From: Streptomyces sp. NBC_01723
GTDB taxonomy: Bacteria; Actinomycetota; Actinomycetes; Streptomycetales; Streptomycetaceae
Direction of reading: 5' to 3'
Assembly: GCF_036246005.1 (NCBI RefSeq)
Contig: NZ_CP109171.1
Coordinates: 620,001 to 684,000, forward strand
DNA length: 64,000 nt
Part shown: positions 24,046 to 31,265 of the stretch, one piece after another
Layout of the letters: every line of letters begins with the position of its first letter
How positions within the stretch are numbered: the stretch's first letter is position 1
Notes under the pieces: generated by a model
Told to the model about the DNA's origin: nothing
What the model saw: the letters and a program-made list of their open reading frames with translations, nothing else
Database searches by the model: none
Translations under genes and position numbers: made by a program

Positions 24046-25665
24046 TCACCGTCTGTCGCCGGCCCGGTCGCGGCGGGCCAGGGCCCGTTGCGCCCGGGTG
24101 AGGCCCGCGAAACGGTGCCGGCGCAGTGCGGCGCGGGCGGCGTTGGCACCGGGTGCGCCGTGCACTCCGCCGCCGGGATGGGCGGCGGCGGAGGCGAGGT
24201 AGAGCCCGGCCACGGGGGTCTCCGGCCGCCCGGTGCCGGGCACGGGCCGGAAGACCAGTTGCTGGTGCATGGCGGCGGTGCCGCCGTTGATGGCGCCGCC
24301 CGTCAGGTTGGCGTCCAGGGCCTGGAGCGTCGGCGGGGCCAGCACGCGACGGGCCCGGATCAGGGCACGGAACCCGGGTGCGAAGCGTTCCACCTGGCGC
24401 TCGACCCGGTCGGCCATCAGCTCCCGCTCTCCGGCGTCCCAGCTCCCGGTGATACCCGCGTCGCCCGCGTCGCCCCGGACCTCGTGGGGGACGTGGGTGT
24501 AGGCCCAGGCGGACTCGGTGCCGCGGGGTGAGCGGGTCGGGTCGGACGTCGTCATCTGGCCGAACAGGGAGAAGGGGCGGTCGGGGACGCGGCCCATGGC
24601 GATCTGGGCGGCGAACCGGGTCAGTTCGTCGAGACCGTCGGCCAGGTGCACGGTCCCGGCCCCCGCCGCCTGCGCGCACCGCCAGGGCACCGGCCCGTCC
24701 AGCGCCCAGTCCACCTTGAAGGTGGCGAAGTCCCACTCGAAGCGCCGCAGGTCGGCGAGGACCTGTTCGGGGAGGTCCTCGGGGGCGACCAGACCGCCGT
24801 ACAGGGCGGACACGGAGACGTCCGCCAGGACGGCGCGGCGCGCGGGGATCAGCTCCCCGCCAGCCGTGCGGACGCCGACCGCGCGCCGGTCGCGGACCAC
24901 GACGTGCTCGACCCGGTGCCCGCAGCTCACCGTGGCGCCGCGGGAGCGCAGCCGGTGGACCAGGGCCGCGGTGAGCGCTCCGGCGCCGCCGACCGGCACG
25001 GGGAACCCGTAGGTCTGCCCGAGCATCGACATCAGCCAGCCGAAGCCGCCGCTGCCTGCGGCCTCGGGCGCGAGGTCGGCGTGCAGGGCGTTGCCGGCCA
25101 GGAGCAGTCTGCCGCCCTCGCCCCGGAACTCCTCCGCGCCCATGCGGCGCACCGGCAGCACCAGGATGCGGGCCAGCCTGAGCCCGCCCGCGCCCCGCAG
25201 CCGCAGGGCCAGCCGGGCGGCGGCGCGGACCGGCGGGAAGGGGGTGAACAGGGCGTCCAGGATGTCGGCCCGGTAGCGGTCCCACACGCCGTACAGACGC
25301 TCCCAGGCGGCACCGTCTCCGGCCGCGAAGGTGTCGAGGGAGCCGGCGGTGACGGCGACGTCACGGTCGAGGACGGCGCACGTGCCGTCGCTCAGCGGGT
25401 GGGCCAGTACGTGGGGGGCGTGGGCCCAGCGCAGTCCGTGGTCCTCCAGCCGCATCGCGGCGAGCACCGGGGAGGCTGCGGCGAGCGGGTAGAAGGAGCT
25501 GAACAGGTCGCTGACGAAGCCCGGGGCGACCCCGGAGTCGTGACGCACCGCGCCGCCCGGCTCTGGCTGCTCCTCCAGGACCCGTACGCTCCAGCCGGCG
25601 TCCGCCAGCAGGTTGGCCGCGACGAGTCCGTTGGGGCCGGCACCGATCACGACGGCGTCAGGCAC
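24046..25665 (-). CDS. Phytoene desaturase-like FAD-dependent oxidoreductase
   Basis: 539-residue flavoprotein of the amine-oxidase/CrtI-like NAD(P)-binding family. The dinucleotide motif is AVVIGAGPNGLVAANLLADAG at the very N-terminus and the closing FAD-contact GLYLASAAAHPGGGVHGAPGANAARA near the C-terminus, both characteristic. It is a BcD/COG1233-type protein; whether it makes carotenoids is doubtful because no phytoene synthase, GGPP synthase or lycopene cyclase lies nearby. Its ATG lies eight bases inside the upstream SRPBCC gene, so the two are translationally coupled, and the SDR follows. Likely substrate is a lipid or isoprenoid. Confidence 0.88.
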   Translation of the reverse strand: MPDAVVIGAGPNGLVAANLLADAGWSVRVLEEQPEPGGAVRHDSGVAPGFVSDLFSSFYPLAAASPVLAAMRLEDHGLRWAHAPHVLAHPLSDGTCAVLDRDVAVTAGSLDTFAAGDGAAWERLYGVWDRYRADILDALFTPFPPVRAAARLALRLRGAGGLRLARILVLPVRRMGAEEFRGEGGRLLLAGNALHADLAPEAAGSGGFGWLMSMLGQTYGFPVPVGGAGALTAALVHRLRSRGATVSCGHRVEHVVVRDRRAVGVRTAGGELIPARRAVLADVSVSALYGGLVAPEDLPEQVLADLRRFEWDFATFKVDWALDGPVPWRCAQAAGAGTVHLADGLDELTRFAAQIAMGRVPDRPFSLFGQMTTSDPTRSPRGTESAWAYTHVPHEVRGDAGDAGITGSWDAGERELMADRVERQVERFAPGFRALIRARRVLAPPTLQALDANLTGGAINGGTAAMHQQLVFRPVPGTGRPETPVAGLYLASAAAHPGGGVHGAPGANAARAALRRHRFAGLTRAQRALARRDRAGDRR

Positions 25666-26164
25666 GGCCGTCTCCCGGTCGGTACTCCACGGACCCGGCC
25701 GTGTCCGGCGGATCGGGGCGGCGCCGCTCCCCGGCCCGGGACTCGCACAGCCCGGCCAGCCGGGCCAGCATCGCGCGGTGCCGCACCTGGATCAGCGCCT
25801 CGACGGCCGCGTTGTGCAGCAGCCCTCCGGGACCGCGCAACGGGTGCTCGTCCACGATCACCAGGCACTCCTCACCCCAGGCCCGCAGCTCGACGGAGAT
25901 CCGGGCGGTGCCGAGCCGGCCGGCCTTGGCCTCGATCTCCAGCAGGGACCCGTCGACCTTGTGCCGGACGACGGACTCGTTGTTCAGCCGCAGCGGTCCC
26001 AACCGCACCTCGTAGGCGATGGTCGCCCCGACCTGCGGCCAGTGTCCCGCCTCGGGGGTGGAGTCGGAGGGCCCGACCACCCATTGCACGTACAGGTCGC
26101 CGTCGGCCAGGACGTCCCACACCACCTGCGGGGTCGCCTGGACCAACCGATGCCGAACCGCCAC
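25658..26164 (-). CDS. SRPBCC (START-like) family protein
   Basis: 168-residue protein with the polyketide-cyclase/START-like fold: an initial VRHRLVQATPQVVWDVLADGDLY, a beta-sheet region (ISVELRAWGEECLVIVDEH) and a long C-terminal helix (AAVEALIQVRHRAMLARLAGLCES). Such proteins bind hydrophobic ligands in an internal cavity. The start is GTG 26162-26164 with AGGAGG five bases upstream; an in-frame ATG at 26266 has none. It is first in the operon with the CrtI-like oxidoreductase and SDR, so it probably carries or presents their substrate. The tail after residue 150 is Arg/Pro-rich and disordered. Confidence 0.85.
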   Translation of the reverse strand: MAVRHRLVQATPQVVWDVLADGDLYVQWVVGPSDSTPEAGHWPQVGATIAYEVRLGPLRLNNESVVRHKVDGSLLEIEAKAGRLGTARISVELRAWGEECLVIVDEHPLRGPGGLLHNAAVEALIQVRHRAMLARLAGLCESRAGERRRPDPPDTAGSVEYRPGDGRA

Positions 26165-26374
26165 GCGTGCCTCCTGGTTCCGGTCGCCGTCACCGCACGA
26201 CGCAGCACTGAGTGCCCCGTCCGCGCGCGGCCAACCAGGGCGGAAGGATCCCCACCGCCCTGACATCTCTCAGGTACCGGGCACCGCGAGGCCCGCCTAA
26301 CGTCGCTGACGGGGGTGGTCGCCGGTCCGGCTCACCGCCGACACAGTCATCGCCGACACAGGAAACGAGGGCTC

Positions 26375-26827
26375 ATGAGCCGCCGATCATCGCTCACCAC
26401 TCTGCTGGCCGCGGGGGGCGCCGCCGTCGCGCTGGCGCTGTCCGCCGTACCGGCCCAGGCCGCACCGTACTCGGGCGGGAACTACGGCGCCTACGGCATG
26501 GAGGGGCAGTATCCGACCGTGTCCAGCTGCGCGGGGACGTTCCGGCAGGTCGGCGCCACCCGGTACGCGGAGGGCATGGCGCTGAAGTACTTCTACTCCT
26601 CCCGCTGCGGTTCGTTCGCCCGGATCGAGAACTCCCGGGCCAACTGCGCCGCCGTGCTGGAACGCTCCAACTCGGGCGCCGGGCGTGCCGACGGCTGGGT
26701 CTCGGAGACCGTCGATCCGGGCATCGACTACGCCTACTCGAAGATCGGCAACAACCTGAACGGCCGCGTCTCCCGCGCCCTGCTGACCTGCGACGGCCAC
26801 GTCTGGGCGCAGACCGCCTGGTACTGA
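26375..26827 (+). CDS. Small secreted protein, DUF2690-like
   Basis: 150 residues with a signal peptide (MSRRSSLTTLLAAGGAAVALALSAVPAQA, cut near residue 29). The mature part contains two or more cysteine pairs and the string GMALKYFYSSRCGSFARIEN, which is like the RYSxxC..WARV pattern of DUF2690 proteins of Actinobacteria; their function is unknown. GAGGG lies four bases before ATG 26375. Monocistronic, followed by a strong hairpin terminator. Extracellular or wall-associated. Confidence 0.78.
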   Translation: MSRRSSLTTLLAAGGAAVALALSAVPAQAAPYSGGNYGAYGMEGQYPTVSSCAGTFRQVGATRYAEGMALKYFYSSRCGSFARIENSRANCAAVLERSNSGAGRADGWVSETVDPGIDYAYSKIGNNLNGRVSRALLTCDGHVWAQTAWY

Positions 26828-26848
26828 CCGACACGCCGCCCGCACCGT

Positions 26849-26876
26849 GCCGGCCACCCCGCCCGGGGTGGCCGGC
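26849..26876 (+). terminator. Hairpin terminator after the DUF2690-like gene
   Basis: Perfect 12-bp stem GCCGGCCACCCC / GGGGTGGCCGGC around the loop GCCC, 22 bases after the stop codon. No U tract, as is usual in this genus. Confidence 0.85.
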
Positions 26877-26964
26877 GCGGCGCCGTCCGGCGCCGGTCCC
26901 ACGGAAAGGCCCTGCATTGGCATGGACCTGATAAGGCTGGCTGGCTAAGCTCGGAGCAACCCGA

Positions 26965-26978
26965 TGAGAGCGCTCTCA
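26965..26978. promoter_or_regulatory. LacI/CebR-like palindrome before the protease gene
   Basis: Perfect 14-bp palindrome TGAGAGCGCTCTCA with an AGCGCT core, two symmetrical changes from the CebR consensus TGGGAGCGCTCCCA. It ends 51 bases before the chosen GTG start of the S1 protease and overlaps an alternative in-frame ATG at 26964. Probable operator of a LacI-family regulator encoded elsewhere. Confidence 0.6.
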
Positions 26979-27029
26979 GTACGTGGTTGTTCCACCCCCA
27001 CCTTGCTGGAACGACGAAGGGCAACTCCC

Positions 27030-28190
27030 GTGAGACGCAGCAGACTCAGGCACCTCGGCCTGGCCGGCCTCCTCGTACTCGGCAGCCTCACCGCGGTCGG
27101 CACCCTGCCGGCCTCGGCGGCCGACGCCCCCTCCCCCTCCACCGAGCAGCCGGCCTCCGCCGGTCTCCTGGACGCCATGCAGCGGGACTTCGGTCTCACC
27201 CGGGCCGAGGCCGAGGACCGGCTCGCGGCCGAACGCCGGGCCGGCGACCTCGCGCCCGAGGCACGCCGGGCCGCCGGAAAGGCCTTCGGCGGCTCGTGGT
27301 TCGACGCCGCCTCCGGACGGCTGACCGTCGCCGTCACCTCGGACGCGGCGCCGTCCACGGCGGCGGCGGTCCGCGCCACCGGCGCGCAGGTGCGCACCGT
27401 CGAGCACAGTGCCAAGGCGCTCGACGCGACCAAGGCACGTGTCGACCGCCTCGACGCGCCCGCCGGAGTGAGCAGTTGGCGTGTCGACACGGCGGCGAAC
27501 ACCGTGGTCGTCGACGTGGTCCGGACCGAGCAGGCCGACAACGATGTCCAGCGCTTCGTGAAGCAGGCCCGCGAGGCCGGCCCGGTCACGGTGCGGACGG
27601 TGGCCTCGGCCCCGCAGACCTTCGCGGCGGGCACCGTCGGCGGCGACCCGTACTACACGGGCAACGTCCGCTGCTCCATCGGCTTCTCCGTGCACGGCGG
27701 GTTCGTCACCGCCGGGCACTGCGGCGGGACGGGCGCGGGGGTGAGCGGCTGGGACCGGTCGTACATCGGCACGTTCCAGGGCTCGTCGTTCCCCGGCAAC
27801 GACTACGCCTGGGTCAGCGTGGGCAGCGGCTGGTGGACCGTGCCGGTCGTGCTCGGCTGGGGCACCGTCTCCGACCAGCTGGTGCGCGGCTCCAACGAGG
27901 CACCCGTGGGCGCCTCGATCTGCCGCTCCGGCTCCACCACCCACTGGCACTGCGGCACCGTGCTCGCCAAGAACGAGACGGTCAACTACAGCCAGGGCGC
28001 GGTGCACCAGATGACCAAGACCAGCGTGTGCGCCGAGGGCGGCGACTCCGGCGGTTCCTTCATCAGCGGCGACCAGGCGCAGGGCGTCACCTCGGGCGGC
28101 TGGGGCAACTGCTCCAGCGGCGGCGAGACCTGGTTCCAGCCCGTCAACGAGATCCTGAACCGCTACGGGCTGACGCTGCACACGGCCTGA
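27030..28190 (+). CDS. Secreted S1 serine protease, streptogrisin/alpha-lytic type
   Basis: 386-residue preproprotease. The signal peptide ends near PASA-AD (residue 31); a pro-domain of alpha-lytic type (about 45-195, LLDAMQRDFGLTRAEAEDRL onward) acts as foldase and inhibitor in this family. The catalytic triad is His230 (VTAGHCG), Asp258 (GNDYAWV) and Ser340 (GGDSGGS); cysteines near 215/231, 298/308 and 334/363 fit the usual disulphides. I chose GTG 27030 because it gives a normal signal peptide. The in-frame ATG 26964 has GGAG seven bases upstream and would add 22 residues. A LacI-like palindrome overlaps that ATG, so operator and start choice depend on each other. A hairpin terminator follows. 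Confidence 0.92.
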   Translation: MRRSRLRHLGLAGLLVLGSLTAVGTLPASAADAPSPSTEQPASAGLLDAMQRDFGLTRAEAEDRLAAERRAGDLAPEARRAAGKAFGGSWFDAASGRLTVAVTSDAAPSTAAAVRATGAQVRTVEHSAKALDATKARVDRLDAPAGVSSWRVDTAANTVVVDVVRTEQADNDVQRFVKQAREAGPVTVRTVASAPQTFAAGTVGGDPYYTGNVRCSIGFSVHGGFVTAGHCGGTGAGVSGWDRSYIGTFQGSSFPGNDYAWVSVGSGWWTVPVVLGWGTVSDQLVRGSNEAPVGASICRSGSTTHWHCGTVLAKNETVNYSQGAVHQMTKTSVCAEGGDSGGSFISGDQAQGVTSGGWGNCSSGGETWFQPVNEILNRYGLTLHTA

Positions 28191-28207
28191 CCCCGTAACA
28201 GGTGGGG

Positions 28208-28237
28208 AGGGCCGCGCCGGGTGTCCGGCGCGGTCCT
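28208..28237 (+). terminator. Hairpin terminator after the protease gene
   Basis: 13-bp stem AGGGCCGCGCCGG / CCGGCGCGGTCCT with one G-U pair and a four-base loop, 18 bases after the stop codon. Confidence 0.8.
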
Positions 28238-28278
28238 TCCCGGACCACCGTCCCGGCGCGGGGCGGCGGTCGGAAGGG

Positions 28279-28716
28279 TCAGAAGCCGCCGGGGCCCGGC
28301 TCCGGCGACTCGGGCCCCGTCGCCGCGCCGAGCCGTCGGTAGGCGGCCCGCGCGTGCGCCACGCGGGCCAGCGCCGTGCCGACGAGGGCGGCGCCGAGCA
28401 GGCAGGCGAGCCACAGCGCGTCCCGCCGGCCGGTCCACGTCAGGACGCCGGCCGGCGGGATCGCGAAACCGTTGAGGGAGAGCCAGCACAGCACGGCCGT
28501 CCCGGGAGCGGCGGTGAAGCGGGCGCAGAGCCCGAGCAGCGCCGCCAGCAGGGAGAGCACGAGGAGGGCGAGTCCGGGACGGCCCGAACCCACCGTGCCG
28601 TTGAGGAGTGCCACCAGGGTGAGGGCGCCGCCGAAGGCTCCCGCCCACACCAGGGGAGCGGCGACCGGCCGGGGAACGGGTCTCGCACCGCTGGCCAGGG
28701 GCACCCACTCGATCAT
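28279..28716 (-). CDS. Membrane protein resembling a stand-alone DUF4118 domain
   Basis: 145-residue protein with four hydrophobic helices (LVWAGAFGGALTLVALL, LALLVLSLLAALLGLCARF, TAVLCWLSLNGFAI and DALWLACLLGAALVGTALA). The string APGTAVLCWLSLNGFAIPPAG matches the layout of the DUF4118 four-helix module found in KdpD-type sensor kinases, but here without kinase. The start is ATG 28714-28716 with GGAAGGAG eight bases upstream on its strand. Function unknown. The next minus-strand gene, 190 bases upstream, is a cation/proton antiporter, a suggestive neighbour for a K+-sensor-like membrane module. The cytoplasmic tail is short, helical and then Pro/Gly-rich. Confidence 0.75.
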   Translation of the reverse strand: MIEWVPLASGARPVPRPVAAPLVWAGAFGGALTLVALLNGTVGSGRPGLALLVLSLLAALLGLCARFTAAPGTAVLCWLSLNGFAIPPAGVLTWTGRRDALWLACLLGAALVGTALARVAHARAAYRRLGAATGPESPEPGPGGF

Positions 28717-28909
28717 GCTGACGGCTCCTTCCGGTCCCGGACGGCTCCGACCACGGCGTCGGACACCGGCCCTGTGGGCAGATTGTCCCACCGCAGCGAA
28801 GGGTGCCGGGCGGGTGGGCAACCGGTGTGCGCGGCGGCGGCCGGATCGCCCTGCATCTCCCGCCCCGTGGGCCGGATCCCGCGTGTCTCCTCTCGGCCCC
28901 GGGCCCGGC

Positions 28910-30217
28910 CTAGCGTTCGGCCTCCGCGCGCTCCGAGGCGGACGAGGACGACGACGAGGCCCCCGCGGACAGCGCCACGGACTCCGACGGCCCGTCCCCG
29001 CCCTTCCCCTCGCCCGGCACCACGGCCGGTGACCTGGTCCCGGGCAGCAGCCCGGCGGCCGTCCGCAGGGCACCGGCGAGCAGGTGCGCCCGCGCCGCCA
29101 CGATGGGACCGAGGACGGCGAGCACGAGGACGTACCCGGCGATGAAGGGGGCGAGCCGCTCGTCGAGTCCGGCGCCCGCGGCCATCGCGGCGAGGATCAG
29201 CGCGAACTCCCCGCGGGCGACCAGGGTGGTGGCGATCTCCGCGGCGGGCTGCGCGCCGTAGTCGTACAGCCGGGCGACGCAGAGTCCGGCGGCGATGTTC
29301 ATGACGACGGTCAGGACGGCGGCCGCGGCGACCGGACCGGCGACGGAGGCGATGTCACCGGGGTCGATGGCGAGACCGAACGCGAAGAAGAAGATGGCCG
29401 CGAAGGCGTCACGGAGCGGGTGCACCAACTCGCGTATCCGGGGGCCGGAAGGGGTGCCCGCCAGGATCAGGCCGACCATGAAGGCGCCGATGGCGTCGGC
29501 CACGCCGAGGACCTCGGAGACGCCGGCGACCAGCACGGCCGCGCCGAGGAAGCTGATGACGAGGAGTTCGTTGTCCCGCGTCTCGATCAGGCGGCCCACG
29601 AGCCGGGTGCCGTACCGTGCCGCGGCGGCCAGCACCAGCAGGAAGCCGAAGGCCTTGCCGGCCTGAAGGGCGATCTCCGCGAAGCCCTGGGCTCCCGAGA
29701 TGATCGGTTGCAGGGCGGCCAGGTACAGCGCGAGGAAGATGTCCTCCACCACGATGACGCCCAGGATCAGACGCGTCTCGGGGCGGCCGATCCGGCCGAG
29801 GTCGATGAGGATCTTGGTGACGATCGCGGAGGAGGAGATGCCGAGCACCCCGGCGAGCACCAGTGCCTCACGCAGCCCCCAGCCGAGGACGAACCCGAAG
29901 CCGAGCCCGGCACCGACGTTGAGGAGCAGGTAGATGCCGCCCGCGGCGAGCAGCCGCCTGCCGCCCGTCCTGAGGTCGTCGAGGTGGAACTCCAGGCCCA
30001 GGTAGAACAGCAGCAGCACCAGTCCGAGCGCCGAGAGCATCTCGAAGTCGTGCGCGTCCTCGACCAGGACGAAGCCGGGGGTGTGCGGGCCGAGCAGGAT
30101 GCCGGCGAGCATGAAGAGGGGAATCGTCGGAAGTCCGATCCTGCCGCCGAGGCGGGCGAGGAACGCGGCGGCGAGGAAGGCGCCGCCCATGGCGAGCAGG
30201 GTGTCAGCGTGTCCCAC
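28910..30217 (-). CDS. CPA2-type cation/proton antiporter (KefB/YhaU-like)
   Basis: 435-residue antiporter of the CPA2 family with about 12 membrane helices, opening GGAFLAAAFLARLGGRIGLPTIPLFMLAGILLGPH. The family's glycine-rich and buried acidic segments are visible (LLLFYLGLEFHLDDL, VVEDIFLALYLAAL, AFMVGLILAGTP, AAIFFFAFGLAIDP). There is no C-terminal TrkA-N domain; the tail instead is Glu/Ala/Ser-rich and disordered. It probably exchanges K+ or Na+ for protons. The start is GTG 30215-30217; the ribosome site (GGCGGTGA) is weak. A separate TrkA-C-type subunit, common in Streptomyces, is absent. The 5' side is a long gap with a tandem repeat. Confidence 0.9.
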   Translation of the reverse strand: MGHADTLLAMGGAFLAAAFLARLGGRIGLPTIPLFMLAGILLGPHTPGFVLVEDAHDFEMLSALGLVLLLFYLGLEFHLDDLRTGGRRLLAAGGIYLLLNVGAGLGFGFVLGWGLREALVLAGVLGISSSAIVTKILIDLGRIGRPETRLILGVIVVEDIFLALYLAALQPIISGAQGFAEIALQAGKAFGFLLVLAAAARYGTRLVGRLIETRDNELLVISFLGAAVLVAGVSEVLGVADAIGAFMVGLILAGTPSGPRIRELVHPLRDAFAAIFFFAFGLAIDPGDIASVAGPVAAAAVLTVVMNIAAGLCVARLYDYGAQPAAEIATTLVARGEFALILAAMAAGAGLDERLAPFIAGYVLVLAVLGPIVAARAHLLAGALRTAAGLLPGTRSPAVVPGEGKGGDGPSESVALSAGASSSSSSASERAEAER

Positions 30218-30290
30218 GGGTCACCGCCTTCCGCCGTGCGGAGAGTGGGGAGGGCTTCACTTGACGGGGATGGATGCGGGTTCTCCTTCA

Positions 30291-30318
30291 TCTGTGGTGC
30301 GTCGTCTGTGGTACGTCG
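30291..30318. repeat. Tandem 14-bp direct repeat
   Basis: TCTGTGGTGCGTCG followed immediately by TCTGTGGTACGTCG (13 of 14 identical), 74-101 bases upstream of the antiporter start. It could be paired binding sites for a regulator of that gene. Confidence 0.6.
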
Positions 30319-30799
30319 CCGGGCGGACGGACGGACGCCGTCGACCGGCGCCGGTGCCGTGACACCGCTCCCGGAACCGAACGGGGCACCGGCCGCCCCG
30401 GCTACTCGGGGTGCGAACGCACACCCGGAACGGACCACGCGGCAACGCCCGCGCACGGGCTGAATGAGGCTTCCCTGCAACGTCCCCCGGCCCCCGAAAA
30501 GGCCCCCGGGGCGCGGCGTCGGTCCACGGTCACACGCCGGGGGGTGGCGCCGCCATCGGGGACGACACCCAAATGTTCCGGTGGCCGACACCCATCCGCG
30601 GCCGATGCGGCGGGCGCCCGCGCGCGGTGGGAGGAGGGTGCGCCGCGGCCGACTCGGGGATCCCGGCCGCGGCGCGTCCCACCGCCCCGGACGCGGGAGG
30701 ACGTCGCACCCCGGGGCATGCTCGGCGAATTCCCCCGGACCCCGTCGACACACTGGCCCGACCGGGTGATCGTCGCCCTCCGGCTCCGGGCACGGGAAA

Positions 30800-30838
30800 G
30801 CCGTCCGCCCCGCCGCGTGGAGCGACGGGGCGGACGGC
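30800..30838 (-). terminator. Strong hairpin terminator after the 64-residue gene
   Basis: Perfect 13-bp stem GCCGTCCGCCCCG / CGGGGCGGACGGC with a 13-base loop, 14 bases beyond the stop codon of the minus-strand gene at 30853-31047. Confidence 0.82.
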
Positions 30839-30852
30839 TCGCGGACGGTCCG

Positions 30853-31047
30853 TCAGCACGGTGTGGTTGCCATCAACTTCTCGAAGGAAGCCATGCAGTC
30901 CGGGCAGTGACGTGCCCGTTCACCGTCGGATGCCTCAATACGTTCGCGGAGCTGCTGTCCGCACAGCGTGGCCGCGGCCTGTTTGGCCAACACGTGCCAC
31001 ACCAACGCTCCGCCCGCCTTCTCCGGGCCCACGCACATTTCGTACAT
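30853..31047 (-). CDS. Small cysteine-containing hypothetical protein
   Basis: 64-residue soluble protein starting MYEMCVGPEKAGGALVWHVL and ending CPDCMASFEKLMATTPC. It has five cysteines and two histidines; LCGQ and HCPDC resemble a small zinc-binding module, possibly a treble-clef or ribbon. The ATG at 31045-31047 has GGGAGG six bases upstream; a longer in-frame start at 31128 is less likely. It lies divergent from the cytochrome oxidase subunit gene. I do not recognise the family; a regulatory or redox role is possible. Confidence 0.72.
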   Translation of the reverse strand: MYEMCVGPEKAGGALVWHVLAKQAAATLCGQQLRERIEASDGERARHCPDCMASFEKLMATTPC

Positions 31048-31265
31048 GTTCGGCCTCCCAGCCTGGACGCCGCTGACACCCTCAAGGAGACACCGGTTCG
31101 GCCGTGACCAGTAGCGTGCGGGGGCCATTCGGGTGACGGCCGCTTCGGCCGCCCGGGGCGCCTGCCCACCCGGACGGCTACAAACGATCAGCCAACCGGC
31201 CGTACCTCGGTGGTTGCGTGACGTGGCATCGACGCGGGCGGCCGGGGCTCGGTTGCCCTGGTCGG

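Larger units (their letters stand above)
30218..30852. other. Long intergenic gap without a convincing gene
   Basis: 635 bases between the antiporter and the small zinc-ribbon-like gene, both on the minus strand. Open frames here have proline/arginine-rich random translations, no ribosome sites and poor codon bias. The gap holds a 14-base tandem repeat (30291-30318) and a strong terminator (30800-30838). The rest may be a long 5' leader or promoter for the antiporter; a c-di-AMP-type or other riboswitch cannot be confirmed by eye. Confidence 0.6.

Noticed and set aside
24046..25665. Carotenoid biosynthesis cluster, from the phytoene-desaturase-like gene
   Set aside because: No phytoene synthase, GGPP synthase or cyclase nearby; the partners are an SRPBCC protein and an SDR.
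30464..30769. Possible small gene inside the 30.2-30.85 kb gap
   Set aside because: No ribosome site, Pro/Arg-rich translation in every frame, no codon bias.
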